Positions 35,461 to 48,200 of a stretch of 64,000 nucleotides of DNA are shown here, piece by piece. The notes under the pieces were generated by a model. It had not been told where the DNA came from. It did not search any database and saw nothing but the letters and a program-made list of their open reading frames with translations. Numbering within the stretch: position 1 is the first letter of the stretch; each line of letters opens with the position of its first letter. Source of the DNA: Hyperoodon ampullatus (lineage: Eukaryota > Chordata > Mammalia > Artiodactyla > Ziphiidae); contig OX457063.1 in NCBI GenBank assembly GCA_949752795.1, forward strand, positions 65,991,783-66,055,782, in the 5' to 3' direction. Position numbers and translations under genes: made by a program.

Positions 35461-36374
35461 TTCATGTGTTTAGAATCCATTAGCATTTTTATGTCCTGAA
35501 CTGTTACTTGCCCAGCTGTCTATTGAGTTGTTACAAAACACAGGAGGAAGAATCTGAAGGAGGAGAAAAGAGAAGACTAATAAGAAAAAGCATAATTTGA
35601 GGGAGAATAAAGGGATCATTATCTTTATACACCTTTTTTTTTTTTAAATCAGTATCACACCCCCTGGGTCCTATCTAATATCATTAGGCTCTTTCCCCTC
35701 TCTAACTATGAAAATCTCTACCTGAAAATTCAGAGTATCCACTTACCGATTCTCATGGTCTGCGGTTCCCATAGTTGTAGTCATTGCTACTGATTTTGAC
35801 CAGTAATACTTTTTTTATATATAAAAAGTGAATTCTTCAAAGTGGGAGAGGAATGTAGTTTGTTGGCTAGTCAGCAGAAAGACTACGAGAATAATCCTGA
35901 TTATAGTATAAACCTGGACCTCCTTATAGAATAAATTAGTTGGTAGACGGCCTTGGGTCACTATATAGTCTTGTAAAAAGTGGCCTTGAACTCTTCTGCA
36001 CTTCACTTTCTTTTTCTGTACATTGGGAAGAAAGTGTAAGTAAGGTCTCTACTCAAGTCTTATAACAGTAGGAAATCTTGGAGAATCAAAGTCAAGAATT
36101 CTGACTTTATCAGGATTCATATGATCTCTTGGTACAACATTTAGAACAGCTAGATTTGGAGGTTATCAGAACCTTGGAGAGCTCCAAGCAGAGGAGGAGA
36201 TGGTGCTTGGGTTGTTTCTGAACTTTGAGATATACTAGTTCATCATTAAGTATCTTTGAAATTTATTTGAAGCCTGAGGATCTTAACAATACAAGAATTT
36301 TTAAAATTCATTGTATTTCACATTAGGAATAAGTAAAGTTTATAATCTTTTAAGAGTGAAGACTTGGGTTTAGG

Positions 36375-36542
36375 TTAGAGGTCTTCAAAATGTTGTCCAG
36401 CATCACTTGGGAACTTGTTAGAAATACAAATTCACAAGGCACACTCCAGATCTACTGGGTCAGAAACTGGTCATCAAGCTCAGCAATCTGTTTGATTCAA
36501 TCAGATGATTCTGGGAATGCTTAATTTTGAGAAACACTGTTT
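36375..36542 (+). mobile_element. MER5A DNA transposon remnant
   Basis: Contains cagcatcacttgggaacttg, ttagaaatacaaattcacaa, gatctactgggtcagaaact and a gagaaacactg end, in MER5A order. Confidence 0.8.
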
Positions 36543-36784
36543 TAAAGGCTTTGATGCTACTTATGTCAAGGAGAGACTTATGAGCCTTTGTCAGATCCCT
36601 GGACTTCCTTAGAGTTAAGTATATGGGATCTTAGGAAGATGTCTTATTCCAACTGCTTCCTAGTTCATAGGTCTGCCTGGTCAGAGCCCACTTTAGTGTA
36701 CACTGGGTTCCATTTAACTGAGATTTAGATATGCAATAGCATTGCTGATGCTAGATTTGTAAAACTCTTCAACTCTACTTTAAA

Positions 36785-36810
36785 AATATATATATATATT
36801 TTATATATGT
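36785..36810. repeat. (TA)n tract
   Basis: Short AT-dinucleotide tract with interruptions. Confidence 0.85.
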
Positions 36811-37779
36811 GCATACAGCTTCTGTGGACATATGGTTTTGAATTTTTGTCCTACTATTTGAAGGTACATTGGAATCATACAGCCTCCTACCCAAACTCAT
36901 TATTGATAATTTATGTCTTTTGTAGTTAAGCATATTCTCTTTTTTCCTGCTACCCTCTCTGTCTGGAATTACCTTTCACCACTTTCTCTATGCTTTATGG
37001 TGTTGTTATCTATTTTAATTTAGCAGGGAGCCTGTTACACATGTTGTACATGTTGTATAGTCAGTGTTTGTTGTTACTGGGTTCAAAGGATTAATAAACA
37101 TAATTTTGGAAAGTTGTATAAGAAAGGAAATGCAGAGCTGGAAGAAGAGGTAGACTAGAGCGTTTTTAAGTGAATGACCCTCTTATAAGTGTTACTGTTA
37201 ATACTTTAAAAGAAGAACCTTTACAAAACAAGGTGCACTAGTGCCTCTGTCTTATTTTGTTGCTTGCATCAAAGGGATTGGGGGAAAAAAGAAAGAAAGA
37301 AAAAAAAAAGAAACAAAAAGGGGTTGGATGTTGGCAAATAGTGTCCAGAAGTAAGCATTTTTGAAATTTGAAGGTGCATGAAAGGAGCTTTGTATAATGT
37401 TGCTTCTTTTTATGTTAAAAAAATTATCATTGATGATTCATAAGTAAATGTTGGACATTTGCTAGATGTAAAATAACTTTAAGTGGGAAAGTCCTATTAG
37501 AGTTCATTCTCATTTTAATTTTTATTGTTTGTTTTTAACAAATCCTTGAGTGCGTGGTGCACTGGGTTCGCAGTATCTTCTTTTACATGCACTGTAGTCA
37601 ACTGGCATTTGTTTTATTTGTAAATTAATCTTTTTTATCTTTGGTTATTAAATGTATGTAATTTATTATCTTAATCATTTAAGTCCATGGCTGAACAAAA
37701 ACAGTCTTTTAATTTATTTCCCGTTGACAGTCAAAGAACTTTTTATTACAGCTATTATGATTAGAAGGGTTTAATTTAG

Positions 37780-37895
37780 CATCTGTGTGGTGTAGTGGGA
37801 GAAGCACTGAGCTCTGAGTCAAGACCCTGAAACCTGTGCTCAACTCACCAAAGTTCATAACCTCAGTTTTCTGATCTGTAAGATAAGATGTTTCC
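37780..37895 (+). mobile_element. MIR SINE remnant
   Basis: gtgtggtgtagtgggagaag, then gagctctgagtcaagaccct and cctcagttttctgatctgta follow MIR order. Confidence 0.75.
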
Positions 37896-38244
37896 AACTC
37901 TAGGTCATGCAACTTTTTATTATTTGTAAACTTTTTTGTTTTGTCTTGCTTTTTAATATGACCCTAGTGTACTAGAAAAAGAAAAAAGGTAACAAGGAGA
38001 TTTGAAAGAGAAAATTCAAAATGGATTCCAGGAATAAGAAAAAAAATTTTTTTAATGAAAATTATCCAAAGTTTACTTTATGACAGTGAGATTTTTACTG
38101 TATTAAATATTGTTGAGTAAACATTTTTTAGTTATGTAATTTTCCTCCACACCTGTTGTTTTTCCACCAACACAAGGAAAGGGAATTACATGATTAATTG
38201 AACATTGGGGTTCTGGTCTGCAACTACCCTTAGGAACTATTACT

Positions 38245-38618
38245 TTTTGTTTTTTTTGGCTGCGGTGGGTCTGTGTTGCTGCATGCAGGCTTTCTCTAGT
38301 TGCGGCGAGCGAGGGCTACTCTTCTTTGCGGTGCACGGACTTCTCATTACAGTGGCTTCTCTTGTTGTGGAGCACAGGCTCTGGGCACGTGGGCTCAGTA
38401 GTTGCAGCACATGGGCCCTAGAGCACACAGGGTTCAGTAGTTTTGGCGCATGGGCTCAGTAGTTGTGGCTCACGAGATCTAGAGCACAGGCTCAGTAGTT
38501 GTGGCACACAGTGTTAGTTGCTCCGTGGCACATGGGATCTTCCCGGACCAGGGATCAAACCCATGTCCCCTGCATTGGCAGGCGGATTCTTAACCACTGC
38601 ACCACCAGGGAAGTCCCA
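38245..38618 (-). mobile_element. Long-form CHR-type SINE with 11-bp target-site duplication
   Basis: Reverse-oriented, with ggctgcggtgggtctgtgtt and several cagtagttgtggc units; ends ccaccagggaagtcc. Duplication gaactattact at 38234-38244 and 38619-38629. Confidence 0.94.
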
Positions 38619-39019
38619 GAACTATTACTCTTTAAGATTTTTACCCTCTGTTTACTAGAGAAGAGTAACTACTATATAATTTGGGTAAAGGTAATTGGAG
38701 TCTAGATCTCCCAGCATATTTTGTTTATTCTAGTTTTCCTCTTGACAGGTTGCACATAGATTTAAAAAATTTTTTTACAATCTTGAGTATTCCCGTTCTT
38801 CCTGTTGTTAGAACCTAGCACATTATAGACCCTTAATGATATATGTTGATCTTCAGAGAAAATAAACTCATAAGGAAAGGAATCTGAAAGCATAGTAATA
38901 AATATTGTCTCCATTCTCATGGCCTTTAGTGTCTGCAGCCTTTTTTTTTTGATTCCTGTTCAGAAGACAAGCAACTTTAGGTTTAAAAAAATGTTCCCTA
39001 ATAAAAATGGAGTAATTTT

Positions 39020-39227
39020 TTTTGTTTTTTTTTTGTGGTACGCGGGCCTCTCACTGTTGTGGCCTTTCCCGCTGCGGAGCACAGGCCCCGGACGTGCAGG
39101 CTCAGCGGCCATGGCTCACGGGCCCAGCCGCTCCGTGGCATGTGGGATCTTCCCAGACCGGGGCACGAACCCATGTCCCCTGCATCGGCAGGCGGACTCC
39201 CAACCACTGCGCCACCAGGGAAGCCCC
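39020..39227 (-). mobile_element. CHR-type SINE with 16-bp target-site duplication
   Basis: Full short form in reverse. Perfect duplication aaaatggagtaatttt at 39004-39019 and 39228-39243. Confidence 0.95.
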
Positions 39228-41059
39228 AAAATGGAGTAATTTTGATAATAAAAAAACATTTAAAATCAGGAATTGCTGTTCTCTTGTTTATATCACTTTA
39301 TCTACATGTGAAACTGTTTTAAATGTCAAGAGTATTGTTTATGGTTTGTTCCTGTTTCAAATTGAAGAAAAAAAACGTGTGGATGAGTGAATTTTTAGGT
39401 GAAAATTTTTTCTTTAATATGAAAGTAAACTTAATTGTTAGAGGTGTGGAAGAAGAAATATACAAGATACTGACTCAGTGTAAGAAGCAGCTGTCAAACA
39501 ATACATCTGTCTGCCCCTTCACTGGAAGTATTCAAGGTGGATTGGACAGCCCTTTTTTTTCTCCTTCTTAGTAACTTTATTGTGATTTTAGACAATTACT
39601 TTTTATCATAATAACTGTCTGTTGGGGTTTGTTTGGTTTTTGAACTAAGATGGGAGGGAGAAGGGTCTGCCTCTGTGGGCCCTGATCTTCCTTAGATGGA
39701 ACTCCAGTTTCTCACTCTTGAGCACATAAAGCAATCTGCTTAGCCACTAGACTACATTGGCCAGACCTTGAAGCGAAGCTCTCAGGAAGCTTTGTCTGCT
39801 GTGGAGGAGGAACTCCTTCAGAAATTTTCCTTCTTAATCATATTTGTTTTAAATTTTTTGGCTGCTTTTGCTTAAATTTTCTTCTTAGGAGTCAGCTTTG
39901 CCCCTTGTGACTCAGGGACAGTGCATAGTGGGACTTGTACCTTTGCTAGGTATTGTATGCTATTGATGAGTACAATTCAGTTTCTCATTAGGGTCTTGGT
40001 GCAGACCAGCTTATTATTAGATGCATTGTAGACCACACAGATGACCCTAGTTTGCCCATTGTTTTACAAGATCTGCCTATTACTCTATGGTGTGTGGAAG
40101 GAAGAAATGCAAAGCCTTCTGGTCTTCAGATTTGTAAACTGCTCTCCTGTCCCTCTGCAAGTTGAAAGTGAGGATATGTACATAGGTAACCAGTGTATAG
40201 AGCTTCTTCAGCAAATCTTCATGTTAATGATGTTTTCTGAATAAACAAGCCCAAATATGGTTGGGTGCATTCCTAATCTTTTAGTCCAGACAGCTTTGTT
40301 GAGCTTGTTAGCAGTATACACATGAGGTGTTTCCATCTCCTTCATGGTGAGTTTTCAGATTTCTCGATATATGAGGTGTATGTTCCATGGATGTGATTGT
40401 GAATATTGGTAGTGTATTCTCTGGTCACTCTCTTTTTGATGGCAGGATGGCCTTTTTTCTCTTTATTTCCTAGAGCCACGTTGCCTGGGACCTGGTAGGA
40501 AAGGAAGAACATGAGGGATATTGCCAGGCTTGTTTTAAAAGGGTTTACTCATTTGGAATGGAAATTGAATCGTTCTCATCAGTAGCACACAGTATCCATC
40601 AGGGGTGCAATTCCCTTCCAAAGAACTAGAATTCAGAAATATGTACCCAAGTTAACCTCTTTACTGCCAGTATCCAAAAGGAGCATGATATATAGCCATA
40701 CCGCTCCTCTAAATCAGAGGACAGAAAAGATATAAACTGGGATATCGTCATGTAATTCAAAGGATATACTATAATACTTTGTTAAGACGAACAAACAGTA
40801 TTCTAAGCCCCACCTGAGCCAGGTGCTTGACAGATGTGGAGCTGAGTGGTACTGGGAGGACTGCTTTCCACACTTCCATCTCTGGACACAGCCCACGCCT
40901 TACAACACCTTGGCAGGTATCTGACAATTCCCAGGCTCAGCTGCAAGCAGCTGCATTGCTGGACCGGTTCTGGAGTTGAATAGTTTTGGAACTAACCAGA
41001 TGTAGGAGAGACTTGGGATGCACTGCGGGAGAAATAAAATAAGTAATGATTTTTAAACA

Positions 41060-41076
41060 CACACACACACACACAA
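41060..41076. repeat. Short (CA)n tract
   Basis: About eight CA units. Confidence 0.9.
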
Positions 41077-41113
41077 AATGTTCTAAGCCCAGTGACCACC
41101 AGGTATGTGTGTT

Positions 41114-41167
41114 TAAAATCTTGAGAGACGGAAAGTTCTTTAAAATCTTGAGAGACGGAAAGTTCTT
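41114..41167. repeat. Exact 27-bp tandem duplication
   Basis: Two identical adjacent copies of taaaatcttgagagacggaa + agttctt. Confidence 0.97.
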
Positions 41168-41469
41168 TTCCTATACAGGAGTGTTTACAAGTATAAGTCA
41201 ATACTGTCATACTCCAAATGAGGAACTACAGACAGGGATTCATCTCTTCATCTACTATACCTAGCTTTCTACCTAACGTATTAAGTAAGCACTTAATAAA
41301 TTGAATTAGTACTAAACCAGGATTTTGTATGTTTTACAAACATCTTTTGATTTACTCTGTAAACTGTTTCTGTGATACATGTAGGAGGTAGGTATTATTT
41401 CTAGACAGTACTAAGTATATCCATATTTTTGGTAGCATAAGCAAGAAATGGTAGTAGGAAATTATAAAA

Positions 41470-41605
41470 TCCTTCTTGCGCTTTCTAGAGATGGATGGTG
41501 GTGATGATTGCACAGCATTGTGAGTGTACCTAATATCACTAAGCTGTACACTTAAAAATGGTTAAGATAATAAATTTTGTTACTTGTATTTTACCACATT
41601 AAAAA
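41470..41605 (+). mobile_element. L1 3' UTR end, sense
   Basis: gagatggatggtggtgatga, a ctaagctgtacacttaaaaa block and ttgtattttaccacattaaa form a typical L1MA/MB 3' end with A-rich tail. Confidence 0.85.
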
Positions 41606-42099
41606 AATAAAACACTTTCTCTTGACACCCCCATCCAAAAAAAAGCCCTTTGAATGCAAATTGAATGTGAGTAGTAACATAGATGCTTATATAATTATTT
41701 AGTTGATTGCCTGTGAAATATTTTTATATACATTTCTCTCATTTATTTATCAATTGGTAGATTTATAAACAATATCTCATTCATTACAAAAAAGAGCTAT
41801 GACATGGGGAATCTATCATTTAGGATTTTATAAGAAAAATAATATCAGGACAGGTGATCTAGATAAAATTATTACTTTTGTCCTTCGTAATACAGATTTG
41901 CTGTACAGACTACTCTGCACAAGTGTTTATGATACATTGGTATAGCTCAACAACAATCAATAAAAGGGGGGAATGAGGTCAATACTGCATGGAAGTTGTC
42001 CTGGTTCTTCTCTGATTTTTCTTTGCCAAAGGGGGCTGGAATAGCAACAGAAGGATTACAATCTTCAGTAGAGAGGAGCAAAGGCTTTTCCTGGACTGC

Positions 42100-42576
42100 T
42101 TGACATGGAAAGAGTCCTTTCAACTCTATATTAAAAAAATTAAAAATGAGTGCCTGCACCTAAGATTCCTTTCCCAGAAAGGTATACCCCCTAGCCTTGC
42201 ACAGCTCTCATATAACGGCAGGTTGCATTTCCTGCTGGAGCCCCAGCGCGCCAAGTTCCCTTACCGTCTGTGTTCTGTCAGTATCCACAAGCCAGCAATT
42301 CCATTCTGTTATTTTTGTGCATTTTTAGTATCGCTTGAGGTAGTAGCCAGCTATTCTGAGTGGCTTACGTGGCCATCTACTGTAATGTTTATGGTTTGCT
42401 TGGACTCTGATAACAGAAAGTTACATAGATTTTACATAAGCCTGTTATTTTGGTGTACAATTTTGCATATAGAGGATTTTTTTTTTGAGGAACTCATATC
42501 ATGTTATAGCAGGAATGTCTATACTTTTTATAGTACTAATGTAAATCAAATTATAGTGGTCCATTCTAAATATTAG
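42100..42576 (+). other. Unexplained 158-codon open frame
   Basis: Longest plus-strand open frame in this repeat-poor part of the intron. The predicted protein (MTWKESFQLYIKKIKNECLH at its start) shows no domain I recognise, no splice or polyadenylation context and no codon bias suggesting constraint. A minus-strand frame at 41947-42159 overlaps it. Most likely chance. Confidence 0.15.
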
Positions 42577-42899
42577 TGAGTACCTCATGCTGATTTTTGT
42601 CAGTTCATAAAAAGAATCAGTTGACTTCAGGGGCCCAGAAATAAATTTCTGGGCAGATTCAGAATTCAACTTCTCAGAGCTAGGCAATCCTTAAAGAAGA
42701 TTTCATTTTAAATAGCAGATTTCTTGCTGTTAGCTCACATCCCTAAGAATATTCCAAGCAGTATCTCTTGATAACGTGACATATTGGTTGTTCTCTTTGT
42801 TAATGGATGATAAAGCCTGAGAGATAGCCAAGAGAAGAAACTGTACCCCAAAAAAGTGAAATTTTGAAAATTATACTTTCCTATCAATTTTTGCTTATC

Positions 42900-43095
42900 T
42901 TTCGTACTCATCCTCCTCCACCTTCCTCTATTTCCCCTTCCTCCCACCCTCTGCCTCTGGTAACCACAAGTCTGATCTCTTTCTATTAGTTTGGGTTGTT
43001 TTTTAGGTTCCACATAGAAGTGAGATCATACATTATTTGTCTCTCTCTGACTTACTTCATTTAGCATAACGCCCTCAGGTCCATCTATAATGTTG
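42900..43095 (-). mobile_element. Antisense L1 fragment
   Basis: ctctggtaaccacaagtctg and acttcatttagcataacgcc match the reverse L1 3' region also seen at 26.6-26.75 kb. Confidence 0.75.
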
Positions 43096-43596
43096 CCAAT
43101 GTTAATTTTATTTATTTATTTATTTTTAAAGAAAACTAGTCTGTCAGGCCAGCACCTCTTTTTTGTTTGTTTGTTTAAATCTGTTTTATCTCCAGTGATT
43201 TGAAATGCCATTCCCATCATATATTTTATACTTGAGTTTATTTCCGGACTGTTCATTTTGTTCCATACCTTCTCTTTATGCTCCCAACTACCATGTGAAT
43301 AAATATCTTTTTTTATAATTGCTACTTTATATTTTAATATATGTATTTGTGACCCTTTATTTTTAAAATAAAAAATTCTAGTTGCTGTTTTTACTGTTCT
43401 GTGAAACTTTAAATCATATGTGAATTAAAATTTATTTTTTCTTCAACTGAGTCTCTAAAACCAATTTTTTGATGTCTGCTTGTGAACTCCTCTTTGGTCA
43501 ATGCCTTATACTTTGGGAGTATTCTGTGGTTGAATATAAACACTATATAACTCCATGATTTCTCCTGAGTTTGAAGAATTTCTTTTTCTTTTCTAG

Positions 43597-43742
43597 CCTT
43601 TAATCTAGACAACGAACAACCAGATTATGATATGGATTCAGAAGATGAGACCTTATTAAATAGACTTAACAGAAAGATGGAAATTAAGCCTTTGCAATTT
43701 GAAATTATGATTGACAGACTTGAAAAAGCCAGTTCTAATCAG
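43597..43742 (+). CDS. EPC2: EPC2 coding exon (probably exon 3), EPcA domain
   Basis: The 146-nt exon completes the split proline and then reads PFNLDNEQPDYDMDSEDE, continuing through LNRKMEIKPLQFEIMIDRLE to SSNQ. It ends in phase 0 with donor CAG|gtactg. The acceptor has a strong pyrimidine tract (tttctttttcttttctag). The acidic stretch DYDMDSEDE is a hallmark of the EPC/Epl1 family, and the following helix (PLQFEIMIDRLEKAS) is strongly conserved in the EPcA domain. The preceding intron is 24.6 kb. Residues T and N in the DETLLNRLN segment, where EPC1 has a DEVFVNKLK-like sequence, again favour EPC2. No disruption is visible. Confidence 0.96.
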
Positions 43743-44269
43743 GTACTGTACCTTGTAAAAATGTCTCTTGTATTAACAGTTAATCTAATTAGCAGCTTTA
43801 TTTTGTATTTTCTTTAGACCTGAGTATATTACATTTTACTGTCTCTTGAATTTCTTTTCCTGAGATCCTAGAATTTCTATTTACAATATTCCTTGACAGT
43901 TCAATATTCCTTAAGGAATACTTAAGCCTACTTTCTTTGAATAGGAGCATGAAGGGTACAGTTCCGACTTTTTTCTTATTTGGATATAAAACTAATACTA
44001 GTTACATTCTTATAATATCTTCTTGATCCTTTTCATGGAGCTGTCTTTCTGGTGCTTCAGTAACTGACTTTGCTTGGCTGGGTGTCTTAGGTAGACACCT
44101 CATACCAATTCAGTTGCTCAGATTTATATTAAGGTACTCTTATCATTTAAAATGTATTTTAGTTTTACTTATTTATATATTATTTAAAATTTTAAGTGAA
44201 GGAAAAATTATTCATAAAGTAATAAAGAATTTTCTTTAATGGGACATTCTATATATGGTATAGAGAATT

Positions 44270-44755
44270 TAAAATGGTATGTTCCTTCTGGAAAGCAATT
44301 AGGCAGCATATGTCAGGATCCTTAAAATGTTTATACCTTTTGATTTCGTGGTCCTACCTCTAGGAATCATTCCCAAGAAAAATAATTAGTGAAGGTGTCA
44401 AAGATTTCTGAACAGGGTTGTTAAGAATAACTTATGAGTTCTCTGTAGGATGGAATATCATACAACCATTAAAAATTGTTATTTTGAAGAGTATCTAGTG
44501 GCACAGGAAGTTGATCATTATATAATGTGAGATTTCAAAAACAGGACACGGAATTATTGAAGGTTTGTTTAAAGCATTTCTATATGTGCATAGAAGAACA
44601 AGAATGTACAACAAAATGCCAGCAATGGTTATATTTAGGTGCTGGAATTATGGGTGATTTTATGTTCTTTATTCTATTTTTCTATATTTTCCAAATTTAC
44701 TATAATGAGCATGTGTTGATATTACAATTAGATTTTAAAACTTTTTAAAAATAAT
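44270..44755 (+). mobile_element. Ancient L1 3' fragment, sense
   Basis: ttctggaaagcaattaggca, ggatggaatatcatacaacc and atttaggtgctggaattatg are old L1 3' blocks. Confidence 0.65.
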
Positions 44756-44761
44756 TGTTGG

Positions 44762-44970
44762 GGGCTTCCCTGGTGGCGCAGTGGTTGCGAGTCCGCCTGC
44801 CGATGCAGGGGACGCGGGTTCGTGCCCCGGTCTGGGAAGATCCCACATGCCGCGCAGCGGCTGGGCCCGTGAGCCATGGCCGCTGAGCCTGCGCGTCCGG
44901 AGCCTGTGCTCCGCAACGGGAGAGGCCACAACAGTGAGAAGCCCGCGTACCGCAAAAAAAAAAAAAAAAA
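44762..44970 (+). mobile_element. CHR-type SINE with 15-bp target-site duplication
   Basis: Full short form starting ggggcttccctggtggcgca with a long A tail. Duplication aaaaataattgttgg at 44747-44761 and 44971-44985. Confidence 0.95.
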
Positions 44971-45244
44971 AAAAATAATTGTTGGTATACCTGTGTGGTA
45001 TATTAGTATGCTAATTTTTATTTATGTAGTAAGAAGTTACCACTATAAATAAATAAGTTTTTTACACTAGACTGTTAAAAGTTTTCACTTGTTTACCTAT
45101 ACAAATTCATTATTTCCCCTCCAACTTCCAAGTAAGTCCTTTAAATCCCTGAGGCATTACCAACTCTTCAGAACATTTCCCAAACTTTTCCATTGTAAAG
45201 TGACTTTCTTGCATATTTAGCCTTTCTACCAGCCTCCCCTGACC

Positions 45245-48200
45245 CCATTTTTTTAAATTAAAATAAATTTTCTATTGAAGTATGGTTGATTTACAATGTT
45301 GTGTTAATTTCTGCTGTACAGCAAAGTGATTCAGTTATACACCGAGCTGAGCTACTTGTGCCATACAACAGGTTCCCACCAGCTATCTGTTTTACACATG
45401 GTAGTGTATTTATGTCAAACCTAATCTCCCAATTCATCCCAACCTCCCCTTCCTGCACTGTGTCCACTCGTCCATTCTCTACGTTTGCGTTTCTATTCCT
45501 GCCCTGCAAATAGGTTCATCTCTACCATTTTTCTAGATTCCACATATATGCGTTAATAGACGATACTTGTTTTTCTCTTTCTGACTTACTTCACTCTGTA
45601 TGACAGATTCTAGGTTTATCCACATCTCTACAAATGACCCAATTTCATTTCTTTTTATGGCTGAGTAATATTCCATTATATATATGTACCACATCTTCTT
45701 TATCCATTCATCTGTTGATGGACATTTAGGTTGTTTCCATGTTCTGGTTATTGTAAATACAGCTGCAATGAACATTGGGGTACATGTGTCTCTTTGAATT
45801 ACGGTTTTCTCATGGTATGCCCAGGAGTGGGATTCCTGGGTCCATGTGGTAGTTCTATTTTTAGTTTTTTAAGGAACCTCCATACTGTTTTTCACAGTAG
45901 CTGTATCAATTTACATTCCCGCCAACAGTGCAAGAGGGTTTCCTTTTCTCTGCACCCACTCCAGCATTTATTGTTTGTAAATTTTTTGATTATGGCCATT
46001 CTGACCGGTGTGAGGTGATAACCTCATTGTAGTTTTGATTTGCATTTCTCTAATAATTAGTGATCTTAAGCATCTTTTCATGTGCCTCTTGGCCATGTGT
46101 ATGTCTTCTTCTTTTCTATGTATAGTGTCATGTCATCTGCAAATGTCTATTTAGGTCTTCTGCCCATTTTTTGATTCAGTGGTTTGTTTTTTTGATATTG
46201 AGCTGCATGAGCTGTTTGTATGTTTTGGAGATTAATCCGTTGTCTGTTGCTTCATTTGCAAATATTTTCTCCCATTCCGTGATTGTCTTTTCATCTTATT
46301 TATGGCTTCCTTTGCTGTGCAAAAGCTTTTAAGTTTAATTAGGTCCCATTTGCTTATTTTTGTTTTTATTTTCATTACTCTAGGAGGTGGTCATAAAAGA
46401 TCTTGCTGTGATTTATGTGAAAGAGTGTTTTTCCTGTGTTTTCCTCTAAGAGTTTATAGTGTCTGGTCTTACATTTAGGGCTTTAATCCATTTGGAGTTT
46501 ATTTTTGTGTATGGTGTTAGGTAGTGTTCTAACTTCATTCTTTTTCATGTAGTTGTCCAGTTTTCCCAGCACCATTTATTGAAGAGGCTGTCTTTTCTCC
46601 GTTGTATATTCTTGCCTCCTTTGTCATAGATTAGGTGACCATAGATGTGTGGGTTTATCTCTTGGCTTTCTATCCTGTTCCATTGATCTATATTTCTGTT
46701 TTTGTGCCAGTACCATACTGTCTTGATTACTGTAGCTTTGTAGTATAGTCTGAAGTCAGGGAGCCTGATTCCTCCAGCTCTGTTTTTCTTTCTCAAGATT
46801 GCTTTGGCTATTCGGGGTCTTTTGTGTTTCCATACAAATTGTAAAATTTTTTGTTCTAGTTCTGTGAAAAATATCATTGGTAATTTGATAGGGATTGCGT
46901 TTAACCTGTAGATTGCTTTGGGTAGGATAGTCATTTTTACAATATTGATTCTTCCAATCCAGGAGCATGTTATATTTCTCCACCTGTTTGCATTGTCTTT
47001 GATTTCTTTCATCGGTGTCTTATAGTTTTCTGCATACAGGTCTTTCGTCTCCCTAGGTAGGTTTATTCCTAGGTATTTTATTCTTTTTACTGCAGTGGTA
47101 AATGGGATTGTTTCCTTAATTCCTCTTTCTGGTCTTTCATTGTTAGTGTATAGGAATGACAGAGATTTCCGTGCCTTAATTTTGTATCCTGCCTGCAACC
47201 TTCCCAAATTCATTGATTAGTTCTAGTAGTTTTCTGGTGGCATCTTTAGGATTTTCTATGTATAGTATCATATCATCAGCAAACAGTGACAGTTTTACTT
47301 CTTCTTTTATAATTTGTATTCCTTTTGTTTCTTTTTCTTCTCTGATTGCCATGGCTAGGGCTTCCTAAACTATGTTGAATAATAGTAGCGAGAGTAGACA
47401 CCTTGTCTTGTTCCTGAGCTTAAAGAAAATGCTTTCAGTTTTTCAACATTGAGAATGATGTTTGCTATTGGTTTGTTGTATATGGCCTTTATTATGTTGA
47501 GGTGGTTTCCCTCTATACCCACTTTCTGGAGAGTTTTTATCATAAGTGGGTGTTGAATTTTGTCAAAAGCTTCTTCTGCATCTATTGAGATGATCCTATG
47601 GTTTTTATTCTTTAATTTGTTAATATGGTGTATTGCATTGTTTGATTTGCATATATTGAAGAATCCTTGCATCTCTGGGATAAATCCCACTTTATCATGG
47701 TGTATGCTCTTTTTAATGTGCTGTTGGATTCTGTTTGCTACTATTTTGTTGAGGGTTTTTGCGTCTGTGTTCATCAGTGATAGATATATTGGTCTGTAAT
47801 TTTCTTTTTTGTGATGTCTTTGTCTGGTTTTGGTATCAGGGTGATGGTGGCCTTGTAGAACAGGTTTGGGAGTGTTCCTTCCTCTGCAGTTTTTTGGAAG
47901 AGTTTGAGAAGGATAGGTGTTAACTCTTCTCTAACTGTTTGATAAAATTCACCTGTGAAGCCATCTTGTCCTGGATTTTCGTTTGCTGGAAGATTTTTAA
48001 TTACAGTTTCAACTTCCTTACTTGAGATTGGTCTGTTCATATTTTCTTTTCTTCCTGGTTTAGTCTTGGAAGGTTATACCTTTCTAAGAATTTGTCCATT
48101 TCTTCCAGGTTGTCCATTTTATTGGCATAGAGTTGCTTGTAGTAGTCTCTTAGCATGCTTTGTATTTCTGTGGTGTCTGTTGTAATTTCTCCTTTTTCAT

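Larger units (their letters stand above)
18999..43596 (+). other. EPC2: EPC2 intron, 24.6 kb
   Basis: Bounded by gtaagt and ttttcttttctag. L2 remnants cluster at 19.4-22.5 kb. Antisense and sense L1s occupy roughly 24.8-33.7 kb, and SINEs are scattered through the rest. I recognise no repeat or gene in most of 22.54-23.96, 24.35-24.79, 35.46-36.37, 36.55-37.78, 38.63-39.00, 39.25-41.46 and 41.61-42.90 kb. Confidence 0.9.

Noticed and set aside
39022..39390. Recurring open frames of 60-120 codons with sequences such as GTRASHCCGLSRCGAQAPDV or MVESPPADAGDTGSCPGLGR
   Set aside because: They recur at every short-form SINE in the window in both strands and three frames. They are translations of the GC-rich SINE body, not genes.
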